Position numbers and translations under genes: made by a program. This document shows positions 49,601 through 58,653 of a DNA stretch of 64,000 bases, one piece after another. This DNA is from Bacteroidales bacterium. Its GTDB lineage: Bacteria > Bacteroidota > Bacteroidia > Bacteroidales > Muribaculaceae. The stretch's first letter is position 1, and each line of letters starts with the position of its first letter. Below the pieces are notes generated by a model. It was given only the letters and a program-made list of their open reading frames with translations, was not told the DNA's origin and did no database searches. The stretch covers positions 1 to 64,000 of the forward strand of contig JAAVFI010000013.1 of NCBI GenBank assembly GCA_014800815.1, written 5' to 3'.

Positions 49601-50172
49601 GCAACACATTGCCCCGCTACTCTTATACTTTCGGAGGAGAAGCTTCATGGCTCGGTATCGACTTCTCGATACTCTTTCAGGGCGTAGGCAAGCGCGACTG
49701 GTATCCCGGTGGTGGTTACTCCAATCTTTTCTGGGGTCCTTACTGCCGTCCTCACTCCACATTTATATCGCAGCAATTGCTCGATCAGGTGTGGAGCCCC
49801 GAGAATCCTGATGCATATTTCCCCTTCCCCCGTGGTAGTGAGGCCTTTTCATCCAACTCCAATTCAACCTACGATAATTCAAATTCCCACTACACACTTA
49901 CATCGCCCAACACCCGCTATCTGCAGAGCGTAGCTTATCTCCGACTCAAGAACGTAAGTATCGGCTACACCCTTCCGTGCCTCAAGAAATACGTGCAGCA
50001 GATACGTGTATATGTCACAGGCGAAAACCTTGCATACTGGTCGCCTCTGAAAAAGCACTGCAAGTACATCGACCCTGAAGGCGCTATATCAGGCTCTGCT
50101 CAGTATTCAAATTCAGGAGAAGTGTACAACTTCAGTAAAACTTACTCTATCGGTGTAGACATCACTTTCTAA
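46612..50172 (+). CDS. SusC/RagA-family TonB-linked outer-membrane protein with N-terminal STN domain
   Basis: 1186 aa; STN region (LDFHVKDATVRESVMRLQRQSGMPVTV), CarboxypepD_reg-like, plug (GFGSQKKVNITGAVSVLDNGEINGRPVSSTAHALQGLDPAMNI), SILKDASASAVYGAKASAGVVLVTTK. Confidence 0.96.
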   Translation: MKKDEERHSWRMTARAFAAMLAASLTLYASALDFHVKDATVRESVMRLQRQSGMPVTVNADNADLDRRISLDMTSADPIDILKEIFKGQQVACTSNDGALVVRRAPENENSVKAPLPKISGTVVAESDGEPLIGATVLNKAEHQAVVTDIDGHFTIAAKPGQELTVTYIGFREQHIKVGASTTLDIRMAENSEALTEVVVVGFGSQKKVNITGAVSVLDNGEINGRPVSSTAHALQGLDPAMNIGINTGRASSGYSIDIRGTASLNGGEPLILVDGIEMPLNRVNPNDIETVSILKDASASAVYGAKASAGVVLVTTKSGANQRISVSYNGRYGWAKNTTSTDYITSGYDWGKAVDKFNYIYTNQKYLKYDEDDWAELEARRYDKTEHPDRPWVVVGEDGNYKYYGNFDWYGYLFRRTRPQQEHNVSIRGGNDKVNYFVSGRYYSADGLMNIINDPFNSYNFRTRLKINLAKWARFDTNVNYFYGKTTWVGFTNIEKAFTNSSYAGSPLFVPRNPDGSIVHRTDVVNQSASVCADYNLMINTGNNRNSEENNDIAIKNNLELDLAPGLTAHLSYAYRTHAYFETHRRANAEYSNGPDKFTTVNTGYFINRLAETDTRSYRNTFEGYLDYSHRFGADHNFKVMAGVQYDHYNKRSKSISREGLVSDELDDFDLATGETYTLTGGKTAYKTLGIFGRANYDYAGRYLLEVSARADGSSRFRRGHRWGLFPSGSAGWRMSEEKFWRPLSTWWNNAKLRVSVGSLGNQQVADFLFYDKITTGNFASGFTFNGMDPMQYSAESNPVASDLTWEKVTTYDVGLDLAFLNNRLTASADYYVRNTTDMMMPGATLPGVYGVSAPKQNSGDMRTNGWELVLRWHDHFRLGAHTLNYGLNASIGDYKSVVTRINNETRIIGSHYKGEQVGEIWGYTVDGLFASDEEAAAYQEMVDVSYFLSRIMSKGAPEYKKLVGGDPRYIDTNGDGVVNRGKNTVDDPGDRKVIGNTLPRYSYTFGGEASWLGIDFSILFQGVGKRDWYPGGGYSNLFWGPYCRPHSTFISQQLLDQVWSPENPDAYFPFPRGSEAFSSNSNSTYDNSNSHYTLTSPNTRYLQSVAYLRLKNVSIGYTLPCLKKYVQQIRVYVTGENLAYWSPLKKHCKYIDPEGAISGSAQYSNSGEVYNFSKTYSIGVDITF

Positions 50173-50187
50173 ATCTATCGTTCAGTC

Positions 50188-51948
50188 ATGAAAATCTTTA
50201 AATCAGCATATATTATCTCGGCTGCAATAGGTCTCGCAGGTATTGTATCTTCCTGCGACCTCGACCTTACTCCGGAGTCTTCGCTCAGCCCGGAGACATA
50301 TTTCCGTAAGGCAGCCGACCTCGAGCTTGCCACCAATCGCTTCTATCTGCAGGAGCCGGAGTTCGACGATATTGCAAGCGAACCGTCCGACCTCGTAGTA
50401 GACAAAGGAGCCTCCAACTCGCTTTACTACTCCAATATGCGCACAGTGCCCGGTAGTGGAGGAGGTTGGAGCTGGGGAGACCTGCGCCATATCAACTACT
50501 ATCTGGAACATTCTGTAAACTGCGAAGACATTGATGCCCGCAATCAGTACGATGCCGTGGCTCGATTCTGGAGAGCATGGTTCTATTTCAACAAGGTGAA
50601 GCGCTACGGCGATGTGCCCTGGCACAACCGTGCGCTTGGCTCTTCTGAAACAGAATTCCTCAACAAACCCCGCGACAGCCGCGCTCTGGTGGTCGACAGT
50701 ATTCTGGCCGACCTCGACTTCGCCGCAAAGTTTCTCCCCGAAAGCTCCGACGGCTTCCACCTAAATCGCTACGCTGCAGTCGCCTTCCGCTCGCGCGTCT
50801 GTCTCTACGAAGGAACATTCCGCAAGTATCACGCAGGCGATGTATTCAATCCTGACAATCTTCCCTGGCGAGAACTGCTTCAGCAAGCGGCTGAAGCGGC
50901 CGAAGAAATCATCAGCTCGAAGAAATATTCCATAGCAAAAAGCGGCAATACCCCCTATTATTCACTGTTTGTGGCAGAAGAAGCGAATACTGCTGAATAT
51001 ATATTTGCACGCAGCTACGGCGGTACGATAACCTCGGATGTAAATCTCGTTACATTTTCAGGTGGCGGCAATAAATCCGGGGCTACCAAGGCGCTCGTGG
51101 CAAGCTATCTCATGAAAGACGGCTCGCGCTTTACAGATATTCCCGGCTGGGAAACGATGGAGATTCCCGACGAATTCAAGAACCGCGACCCGCGTCTCAC
51201 TCAGACCATAGCCGGCCCCGGATTCCAGAAATGGGATACAGGAGAGAAGTTCGACTACAAGATAGTCTACTCAGAAACATGCTACCCGCTTGTAAAATGC
51301 GTGCAGGGACCTCTGAATCAGAAGTCTGCCACTCAGGATATGCCTATCATCCGCTATGCCGAAGTGCTCCTCAACTACGCCGAAGCCAAAGCCGAGCTCG
51401 AAACTCTTACACAGGAAGACCTTGAGAATAGTATCGCATTGATACGGGCTCGTGTAGGTATGCCTTGCATCGACATGGCGGCAGCTAATGCCAACCCCGA
51501 CCCCTTCCTCTGTTCGCCCGAATACGGATATGTAAATGTCACGGGTGCGAACAAGGGCGTAATCCTTGAGATTCGCCGTGAGCGTGCTATCGAACTTGTC
51601 AAGGAAGGCTTCCGTTGGCCCGACCTTATGCGTTGGCGCGAAGGACAGCGTCTTACTCACGAGTTTACCGGCGCCTACTTCAAGGGTGCGGGTGCATACG
51701 ACCTCGATGGCGACGGCAAGCAGGACTTTGCGATATATAAAGACCGACCTATCCGTGTCACAGGTGTAACTCCCAAGAAAATCGGTACGGACATATATCT
51801 GACCGACGGCGACAACTCTAAAGGTTATGTGCTCGGCGTGTATGGTATAACTCATGCCTTCAACGAAGAACGCGATTATCTTTTCCCGTTGCCTACCGAC
51901 GACATTCAGCTCTCGGGAGGAACTCTCAAGCAGAATCCCGGTTGGTGA
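50188..51948 (+). CDS. SusD/RagB-family nutrient-binding outer-membrane lipoprotein
   Basis: 586 aa; lipobox IVSSCDLDLTPESSLSPETYF, RFWRAWFYFNKVKRYGDVPWHNR, RYAEVLLNYAEAKAE, ILEIRRERAIELVKEGFRWPDLMRWREG. Confidence 0.95.
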   Translation: MKIFKSAYIISAAIGLAGIVSSCDLDLTPESSLSPETYFRKAADLELATNRFYLQEPEFDDIASEPSDLVVDKGASNSLYYSNMRTVPGSGGGWSWGDLRHINYYLEHSVNCEDIDARNQYDAVARFWRAWFYFNKVKRYGDVPWHNRALGSSETEFLNKPRDSRALVVDSILADLDFAAKFLPESSDGFHLNRYAAVAFRSRVCLYEGTFRKYHAGDVFNPDNLPWRELLQQAAEAAEEIISSKKYSIAKSGNTPYYSLFVAEEANTAEYIFARSYGGTITSDVNLVTFSGGGNKSGATKALVASYLMKDGSRFTDIPGWETMEIPDEFKNRDPRLTQTIAGPGFQKWDTGEKFDYKIVYSETCYPLVKCVQGPLNQKSATQDMPIIRYAEVLLNYAEAKAELETLTQEDLENSIALIRARVGMPCIDMAAANANPDPFLCSPEYGYVNVTGANKGVILEIRRERAIELVKEGFRWPDLMRWREGQRLTHEFTGAYFKGAGAYDLDGDGKQDFAIYKDRPIRVTGVTPKKIGTDIYLTDGDNSKGYVLGVYGITHAFNEERDYLFPLPTDDIQLSGGTLKQNPGW

Positions 51949-54245
51949 TGACAGCTCGTCGAATCATTGCTGCAGCATTGGTGGCAGCGGCATCTGTCGG
52001 TGGTGCCGCTGTCGGAGCTGCAGAGCCTCCCGCCGTAGGAGCTGACAATCCTATAGTTTGCGGAAACAAACGCATTACCTTAATATCTCCCACTCTCATA
52101 AGGCTTGAGTATGCTGTCGACGGTAACTTTCTCGACGCACCTACCATGTTTGCGGTAAACCGCGATTCGATGATGACCGAAGGTTTTACCGTTACTGAAC
52201 TCGACAGCTCCCGCGTGGAGATTAATACAGGGAAAGTACGTATGGTATTCCTCAACGATAATATGCCTTTCGGACAGGGAAATACCGAGTTTCACTTCAC
52301 CCGTTGGGGAAAGTCCGCAAAAGCCACAGCCCGCAATCTTCACTCGAAGACCAAGCGGCTGAATCTTGGCGGTAGTATTCCGACCCTCGACGGCGTGGCC
52401 TCGGAGATTCCTCTCGACGACGGGCTCCTGAGTGCCGACGGCTGGTATCATCTTTCCGACACCGGTACGGAAATTATCACTTCCGACGGCTGGTTTGAGC
52501 GTCGCTCCGATAGACATGTGCAGGATCAATATTGCTTCATATACGGCGACGACTTCCATGCACCGTTCGCCGACCTCGGGCTCATTGCGGGCCATGTGCC
52601 TATGACGCGTAAATATATGCACGGTATATGGTATTCGCGCTGGTATCCTTACGACGACGATTATATTGCCGGTATTGTGAGCGGATACCGCGACAACGGT
52701 TTCCCGCTTGACGTCCTTTCCATGGACATGGACTGGCATACAATCTATGATGCGAAGGTCGGAACAGGACACAACAATACAGCTCTTGGCTGGACCGGAC
52801 ATTCTTGGAACAGAGATCTTATCCCCGATCCGGCCGCCACTGTGGCAGCTCTCCATGCCGACAGCATATATGTATGTGTCAATGAGCATCCTCACGACGG
52901 TATTCGTCCACACGAGTATTGCTATCCTGCATTCATGAAGGCCATGAATATGGATCCCGCTTCAGGAGAGACACTCCTCTTTAATGCCGGCGACAGAACG
53001 TATATGGAGAACTATATACGCGAGAGCCGACGGGAGAATCATGAAATCGGTATTGACTTCTGGTGGCTCGACTGGCAGCAGGATTACCTGTACCCGTATG
53101 TCAGAGGTTCGCATATGCGTCACATTCCATGGCTGAACCGTCTGTACTATGCCGATACCGAGCGCGACGGCCTTCGCGGAGCTGGCTACAGCCGGTGGGG
53201 CGGTTGGGGCGATCACCGCTATCCCATGAATTTCTCGGGAGATGCCCGTAGCAACTGGGATGTCCTTGCTTTTGAAGTGAAACTAACCCAGACTTCCGGA
53301 AATGCAGGATGCTACTACTGGGCACACGATATCGGCGGATTTGCCGGTGAGAGTCAGCCCGAGCTGCTGGCTCGCTGGTGTCAGTTCGGAGCCGTTTCGG
53401 CGGCATTGCGTACACATGCTCATCGTGGCCCCTTGGCTGATAGGCGCCCTTGGATATGGGGTGATAAAGCAACCCGCAGTATGCGCGCTTCATATCGTCT
53501 TCGGTCTGAAATGATGCCATATATCTACAGTACGGTCTACAGCACCCACAAGTCTATGCTACCCTTTACCCGGTGTATGCCGGTAGACTGGCCTGTCGAC
53601 TCCATGGCCTATAACCGATACGCACAGTATATGCTCGGCGACATACTCCTTGCAGCTCCCGTCACAAAGCCGGGTGTCGGCGAAGACCTTGTGGCGCAGA
53701 CGGAAGTGTGGTTTCCTCCTGTGGGAAATGATATCGGGTGGTATGACTTTTTTACCGATGAATTGTATGCAGGCTCCTCGGTAGCGGTTGTGGAAAAAGA
53801 TATCTATTCATTCCCTCTGTTTGTAAGAGGTGGTCATCTGCTTCCACTGCAACCGTTCTCGTATCATCCCGGCAGCAGTCATCCCGAGCATCTGATCCTT
53901 AGAGTCTATCCCGGGGCTGACGGTTGTAATAATACCGACGAACTTTATGAAGACGACGGTATTTCACGACTGTACCTCGAAGGACAATATGCCGTGACTC
54001 CGCTCAGATACACTCGCAGAGGCAATGATGTCTGTGTCGAAATCGGCCCCGTGCAGGGCACTTTCGAAGGACAGCCGCAAGAGCGTTCGTACACAGTCGA
54101 ACTCCCCGCACACACTGCAATCGAAGATCTGAAAGTCAACGGCCGGCGAACCAGGAGTGCAACCTCAGACGACAAGCGTTATAGCGTCGATATTCCAAAG
54201 CAGAATATCGCAAAACCCGTTAAAATTCAATTTAAAATAAAATGA
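51942..54245 (+). CDS. Glycoside hydrolase family 31 protein
   Basis: 767 aa; DVLSMDMDWH, GIDFWWLDWQQDY, YWAHDIGGFAG, THAHRGPLADRRPW; signal peptide. Confidence 0.92.
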   Translation: MVMTARRIIAAALVAAASVGGAAVGAAEPPAVGADNPIVCGNKRITLISPTLIRLEYAVDGNFLDAPTMFAVNRDSMMTEGFTVTELDSSRVEINTGKVRMVFLNDNMPFGQGNTEFHFTRWGKSAKATARNLHSKTKRLNLGGSIPTLDGVASEIPLDDGLLSADGWYHLSDTGTEIITSDGWFERRSDRHVQDQYCFIYGDDFHAPFADLGLIAGHVPMTRKYMHGIWYSRWYPYDDDYIAGIVSGYRDNGFPLDVLSMDMDWHTIYDAKVGTGHNNTALGWTGHSWNRDLIPDPAATVAALHADSIYVCVNEHPHDGIRPHEYCYPAFMKAMNMDPASGETLLFNAGDRTYMENYIRESRRENHEIGIDFWWLDWQQDYLYPYVRGSHMRHIPWLNRLYYADTERDGLRGAGYSRWGGWGDHRYPMNFSGDARSNWDVLAFEVKLTQTSGNAGCYYWAHDIGGFAGESQPELLARWCQFGAVSAALRTHAHRGPLADRRPWIWGDKATRSMRASYRLRSEMMPYIYSTVYSTHKSMLPFTRCMPVDWPVDSMAYNRYAQYMLGDILLAAPVTKPGVGEDLVAQTEVWFPPVGNDIGWYDFFTDELYAGSSVAVVEKDIYSFPLFVRGGHLLPLQPFSYHPGSSHPEHLILRVYPGADGCNNTDELYEDDGISRLYLEGQYAVTPLRYTRRGNDVCVEIGPVQGTFEGQPQERSYTVELPAHTAIEDLKVNGRRTRSATSDDKRYSVDIPKQNIAKPVKIQFKIK

Positions 54246-56026
54246 ACTTACGTCAATCATTATTTCGTATACTTGCGGCCTCTATGTGTCTGATGCTCTC
54301 TGCATCGGGCTACGCCGAGCGCCGGCAGATGAAAATACTTGCAGTAGGCAACAGTTTCACGGTAGATGCCGTGCAGGACGACCTCGTGCCTATGGCAGCG
54401 GCTGACAGCATCGATCTTATCATAGGATATCCCTACAAGGGCGGTACAAGCCTGAAGCAACATCTTCAGTATATCACTGCCGACAGTACTATATACAACT
54501 ATCGCAAGGCTACTCCCTCAGGCCCTATGCCGTATCGTCCGGGCTCCACTATGAAGCAGGCTGTCGAAGACGACGATTGGGAATTGGTGATTCTACAGAC
54601 AAATTACAGTGGCGGAAGCGGTTTCCGCGAAGAGTACTATCCCTATATCGATCAGGTGAGAGACTCTATCAAGGCACACCTTGCTCATCCTGATGATGTT
54701 CGCTGGGGACTTTACATGACATGGGCATACGATAAGGACTCGAAGCATAAGCACTTCCCGAAATACAATAATGATCAGAATCTGATGTACTCCATGATAG
54801 CCGAGGTGGCTCCATTTGTCATGGAGAATACCGACATCAACATAATCATTCCTGCAGGTACGGCAATTCAGAATCTGCGTACTACAAAAGCCTTCGGCGA
54901 CCGCATGAACCGTGACGGATACCACATGAATCTCGATCACGGGCGCTATACCGTGGCTTGCGTATGGTACGAGGCTCTTACTGGACGTTCGCCGCTTGGC
55001 AATTCATATCGACCAAAGGAACTCTCGCCGTATCAGGCTACGCTGTGTCAGATTGCAGCTCACCTTGCAGTGCAGAATCCATACCAAGTTACCGATATGA
55101 GTTCTTTCGGGCCCGATCCTCTCATCGCGCATTTTGGCGACAGTATTCCCCAAAGACTCGAACTCGGTACCACAATAGGTCCTCTCGGCGGATTGAAAAA
55201 ATTGAGTTATAGCAATCTGCGCAACCTTCGCAATAGTGATATGCGCCATATCGAGGTATCGCTGACAGGTCTGGTCAACGGCGATAACCCCATGTCTGAG
55301 AAAGAATTGCAGAAGCGCTTCCGCAAACTCAAGCACGATGCCGATTCTGCAGGCATCAACATCTGGTCTATCCACATGCCTTACGGTATTGACTACGATG
55401 CTTCGTCAACCGATGAGAAAAAGCGCCGGGCTTGTGAAGCTAAGTATCGTAAATATATCGACCTTGTATCTGTGCTCGAACCGGAATACATCCTTTTCCA
55501 CCCCTCTGCATCGTCCATTACTCCGGGATGCCGCACAGAGCATATCAGTCAGGCTGTCAAGACTATCTCCAATCTTAACAAGGACGTGAAGCGAATCGGC
55601 GCCGCGATTGTGGTGGAAAATCTGCGCGGACCGCATCTGCTACGGCCTGACGGAACCGAACGTGGCCTCGGCAGAACAGTAGACGAGATGTGCACTCTCA
55701 TGGATGCTTTGCCCGGCGATATATACGCCGCAGTAGATCTCAATCACATTGCAAATCCCGAAAAACTCATCCGCGCACTCGGCGGCAGAGTCAAGAGCCT
55801 TCATGTTTCTGACAGCGACCAGACTCGCGACTGCCATTTTCTGCCGGGTCGCGGCACCAACGACTGGCCGGAAATAATTGCCGCCCTTTACGAAACAGGC
55901 TACGACGGCCCCTGGCTGTATGAAATAAAACAGAAGGAGGTTGAGGTGTATGGCGAAATGACGTCTGCCTACAATTGGGCTTACCGATCTTATCTTGAAA
56001 AACTATATGACCAATCCGAATTATGA
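54242..56026 (+). CDS. DUF4886 (SGNH-like) domain fused to sugar-phosphate isomerase/epimerase-like TIM barrel
   Basis: 594 aa; N-terminal ILAVGNSFTVDAVQDDL, VILQTNYSGGSG; C-terminal IWSIHMPYG, EYILFHPSA, AAIVVENL, AAVDLNHIANPEKLIRALGGRVKSLHVSDSD, WPEIIAALYETGYDGPWLYEIK (AP_endonuc_2/xylose isomerase-like TIM). Confidence 0.8.
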   Translation: MNLRQSLFRILAASMCLMLSASGYAERRQMKILAVGNSFTVDAVQDDLVPMAAADSIDLIIGYPYKGGTSLKQHLQYITADSTIYNYRKATPSGPMPYRPGSTMKQAVEDDDWELVILQTNYSGGSGFREEYYPYIDQVRDSIKAHLAHPDDVRWGLYMTWAYDKDSKHKHFPKYNNDQNLMYSMIAEVAPFVMENTDINIIIPAGTAIQNLRTTKAFGDRMNRDGYHMNLDHGRYTVACVWYEALTGRSPLGNSYRPKELSPYQATLCQIAAHLAVQNPYQVTDMSSFGPDPLIAHFGDSIPQRLELGTTIGPLGGLKKLSYSNLRNLRNSDMRHIEVSLTGLVNGDNPMSEKELQKRFRKLKHDADSAGINIWSIHMPYGIDYDASSTDEKKRRACEAKYRKYIDLVSVLEPEYILFHPSASSITPGCRTEHISQAVKTISNLNKDVKRIGAAIVVENLRGPHLLRPDGTERGLGRTVDEMCTLMDALPGDIYAAVDLNHIANPEKLIRALGGRVKSLHVSDSDQTRDCHFLPGRGTNDWPEIIAALYETGYDGPWLYEIKQKEVEVYGEMTSAYNWAYRSYLEKLYDQSEL

Positions 56027-58536
56027 TTAAAATCAGAACACTACTCTCCATTGGTGCTATTGCTCTGGCTTCATCTATGGCCTGGGCGGGCGCGAACCTG
56101 ACGCTCGGTACCTACAATGTGCGCCTGCGCACTCTTACCGACAAAACAGATGATCCGGCTACCAACAAGTATTGGGACGCTCGTGCCGACTATGTGGCGC
56201 GTACCATACGCGACTGCGGTTTTCAGGTGGTGGCGCTCAATGAGCTTACCGACGATGACCGTCTCGACGGGCACACCATGATGCAGGATATGTACCGCAA
56301 CTTCCGGGCACCCGAGTGGGCTTTTGTGGAGGCAAGCAGCCGGGATGTCCGCAACCTCGGAACCATACACTGCGTGCTGTACAAAACCGATGTCGTCGAG
56401 GAACTGGAGCACGGCAGCTTCTGGCATTCGCCTACTCCCGAAACTTTCAGCGATGATGTGTATGACTTCGGCAACAAGGCGCGTATGTCGCTGTGGGTAA
56501 AATTTCGTGTGAAGGAAACCGGTGAGATATTCTACTTCTTCGAGACGCATCTTCATCATCAGGGCAATATGGGCCGCAATGAGGGCGCCCGCTTAAATGT
56601 AGAGTACGCCCGCAAACTTTCGGGCGGATATCCTGTGTTTATCGCAGGCGACCATAATTCATACGAGAGCCGTTTCCCCATGTACGACCTCTGTAGCGCC
56701 TACTTTATGGACAGTCGCAAGAATGCCGAGAAGGTTATCGGACCGGAGGGTACGTGCAATGTGTGGACTACTTCGGCCAATACGCGCCTTGACCACGTGT
56801 GGGTGCGCGGCGCCAAAATACACTCTTACACTGCTTTCGAAGAGAAGTATGACCTTGGGTTCTATCCCTCCGACCACCTGCCCGTTGTGCTCAACGTTAC
56901 TCTTGAAGATCCTCTTGAAAACCGCGTGAAATACGTTGCCGAAAGTGCCTCTGAGGGTGGCGACGGCAGTATATCGGCACCGTTTGCCAATCTGCAGGAT
57001 GCTCTTGACTCTTGCGTTAAGGGCGATACCATACGTGTGACTGAAGGTACTTACTATCCCACCTACTCGACCGGAGGCAAGTTCCCGCAGAGCTACTTCA
57101 ACGTGAGCAAGTCGGTGACGATACAGGGTGGATATAACGATACTTTTACAGCTGTTACGGGTAAGTCGGTATTTTCGGGCGACCTCAATGGCAACGGAAT
57201 TACCGATGAAGGCGATGCCACTCATGTATTCGCCGTAGCCAAAACTGAAGCTTTCGAGCTTTCCGATGCCGAGGTGTGCCACGGCTATTCGAAGGGAACG
57301 AATGGAGCGGGTATACTATGCGAAGGCCCGCGAGTAATTCTCGATCGCGTAACGGTTAGAGACAATATGTCGCGAGCATTCGGCGGCGGCGTATACGCTT
57401 ATGCGCAACTGATAGCCCGCAACTGTACTTTCGAACGTAACGAGACAACCGGAACCGGCGGTGGTGTCTACGTCAATTACAATAATGGTAAGATTTGGTG
57501 GTTCCACCATATAAGTGACTGCGTGTTTAGAGACAACAAGGCTCTTGGCGGTTCGGCGGCTTATATAACCGGCTCTCTGTGGGTGAATGTGATGGGCAAT
57601 ACTTTCGACGGCAATGTGAGCACCGCCCGCGGTACACTCACTATCGGCGGCGACAAGATTTCGACTCCGGTGACAATCTGCAACAACACTTTCGTAAACA
57701 ACAAGGTTGAGATTACCAACAATACAAATGCGGTGGGCGGTTCGGCTATACTTATACTCGATATGAAGACCGACGGCGGAACAGACTCGCCCGCAGCTAC
57801 TGTGGCGATCATCAACAATACTATAGTGAATAACGAATGCCTATACGCCGAAGGTGTAGGTCCGGCTACAGGATTCCGCGGAGCTGCTGTGCAGACTACA
57901 AATGTCATGCAGCTGTATCTAAACCACAATATTATTGCGGGTAACTATTCCGTTGGCCCCAATGCAGACGTATATATTCAGCAGCCCGATGCTCTGGTAA
58001 AGGGTCAGAGTCGCTACAATCTCTTTACTTCGGCTCAGTCGATAAGCTACTCGAAAGAGTACTACGACCTTCAGGGAACTGATGCGGCAAGTACCGCAGC
58101 CGAACTTGCATCGGTTCTCGACGGTACTGTGATCGACGGGCGATTCTATCCCAATCTTGCCCAAAACGGTGGTGCAACTCCTACGGTACGACTGGTAAAC
58201 CCGACTTTTGCCGGCAAACCTGTGAACTGCATCAAGAAGACCAACCTTGCCGAGGATAAGGTCGTGGCCGACCTGAATGCGGATCGCCAGATTCAGAAGG
58301 CCCTTCTTGATGTGGACCAGCGAGGCGTGGCGCGCAGCCTTACCAACAGTGCTTGCATAGGCGCCTATGAGTGGAGTGTCGACGACCCTGCCGCAGGCAT
58401 GAAATCCGCAGTAATCGGAGATACAGATGCGCCTGCTGTATATTACAATTTACAAGGCATGCGAGTGGAAAATCCGACACCCGGTATCTACATCGTGCGT
58501 AAGGGACACAGCACAGCCAAAGTTATGATTCAATAG
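56023..58536 (+). CDS. EEP domain + right-handed beta-helix + T9SS-like C-terminal domain
   Basis: 837 aa; EEP motifs (LTLGTYNVRLR, VVALNELTDDD, FIAGDHNSYESRFP, YPSDHLPVVLNV), beta-helix repeats with GGGVY motifs, tail AVYYNLQGMRVENPTPGIYIVRKGHSTAKVMIQ. Confidence 0.82.
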   Translation: MIKIRTLLSIGAIALASSMAWAGANLTLGTYNVRLRTLTDKTDDPATNKYWDARADYVARTIRDCGFQVVALNELTDDDRLDGHTMMQDMYRNFRAPEWAFVEASSRDVRNLGTIHCVLYKTDVVEELEHGSFWHSPTPETFSDDVYDFGNKARMSLWVKFRVKETGEIFYFFETHLHHQGNMGRNEGARLNVEYARKLSGGYPVFIAGDHNSYESRFPMYDLCSAYFMDSRKNAEKVIGPEGTCNVWTTSANTRLDHVWVRGAKIHSYTAFEEKYDLGFYPSDHLPVVLNVTLEDPLENRVKYVAESASEGGDGSISAPFANLQDALDSCVKGDTIRVTEGTYYPTYSTGGKFPQSYFNVSKSVTIQGGYNDTFTAVTGKSVFSGDLNGNGITDEGDATHVFAVAKTEAFELSDAEVCHGYSKGTNGAGILCEGPRVILDRVTVRDNMSRAFGGGVYAYAQLIARNCTFERNETTGTGGGVYVNYNNGKIWWFHHISDCVFRDNKALGGSAAYITGSLWVNVMGNTFDGNVSTARGTLTIGGDKISTPVTICNNTFVNNKVEITNNTNAVGGSAILILDMKTDGGTDSPAATVAIINNTIVNNECLYAEGVGPATGFRGAAVQTTNVMQLYLNHNIIAGNYSVGPNADVYIQQPDALVKGQSRYNLFTSAQSISYSKEYYDLQGTDAASTAAELASVLDGTVIDGRFYPNLAQNGGATPTVRLVNPTFAGKPVNCIKKTNLAEDKVVADLNADRQIQKALLDVDQRGVARSLTNSACIGAYEWSVDDPAAGMKSAVIGDTDAPAVYYNLQGMRVENPTPGIYIVRKGHSTAKVMIQ

Positions 58537-58576
58537 GCCGATAGCATCAACTTACAATCTGATTTTACTAAAAATT

Positions 58577-58609
58577 GCGCGGGGGCATTACGTAGTTTTG
58601 CTCCCGCGC
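58577..58609 (+). repeat. Hairpin repeat copy 1 (GC stem, ATTACGTAGTTTT loop)
   Basis: GCGCGGGGGC-ATTACGTAGTTTT-GCTCCCGCGC; loop and first arm base carry TAGTTTTG (TAnnTTTG). Confidence 0.8.
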
Positions 58610-58653
58610 TTTGTCATATAGGCGGTATTTATCTTAAAAACTAACATAAGACC

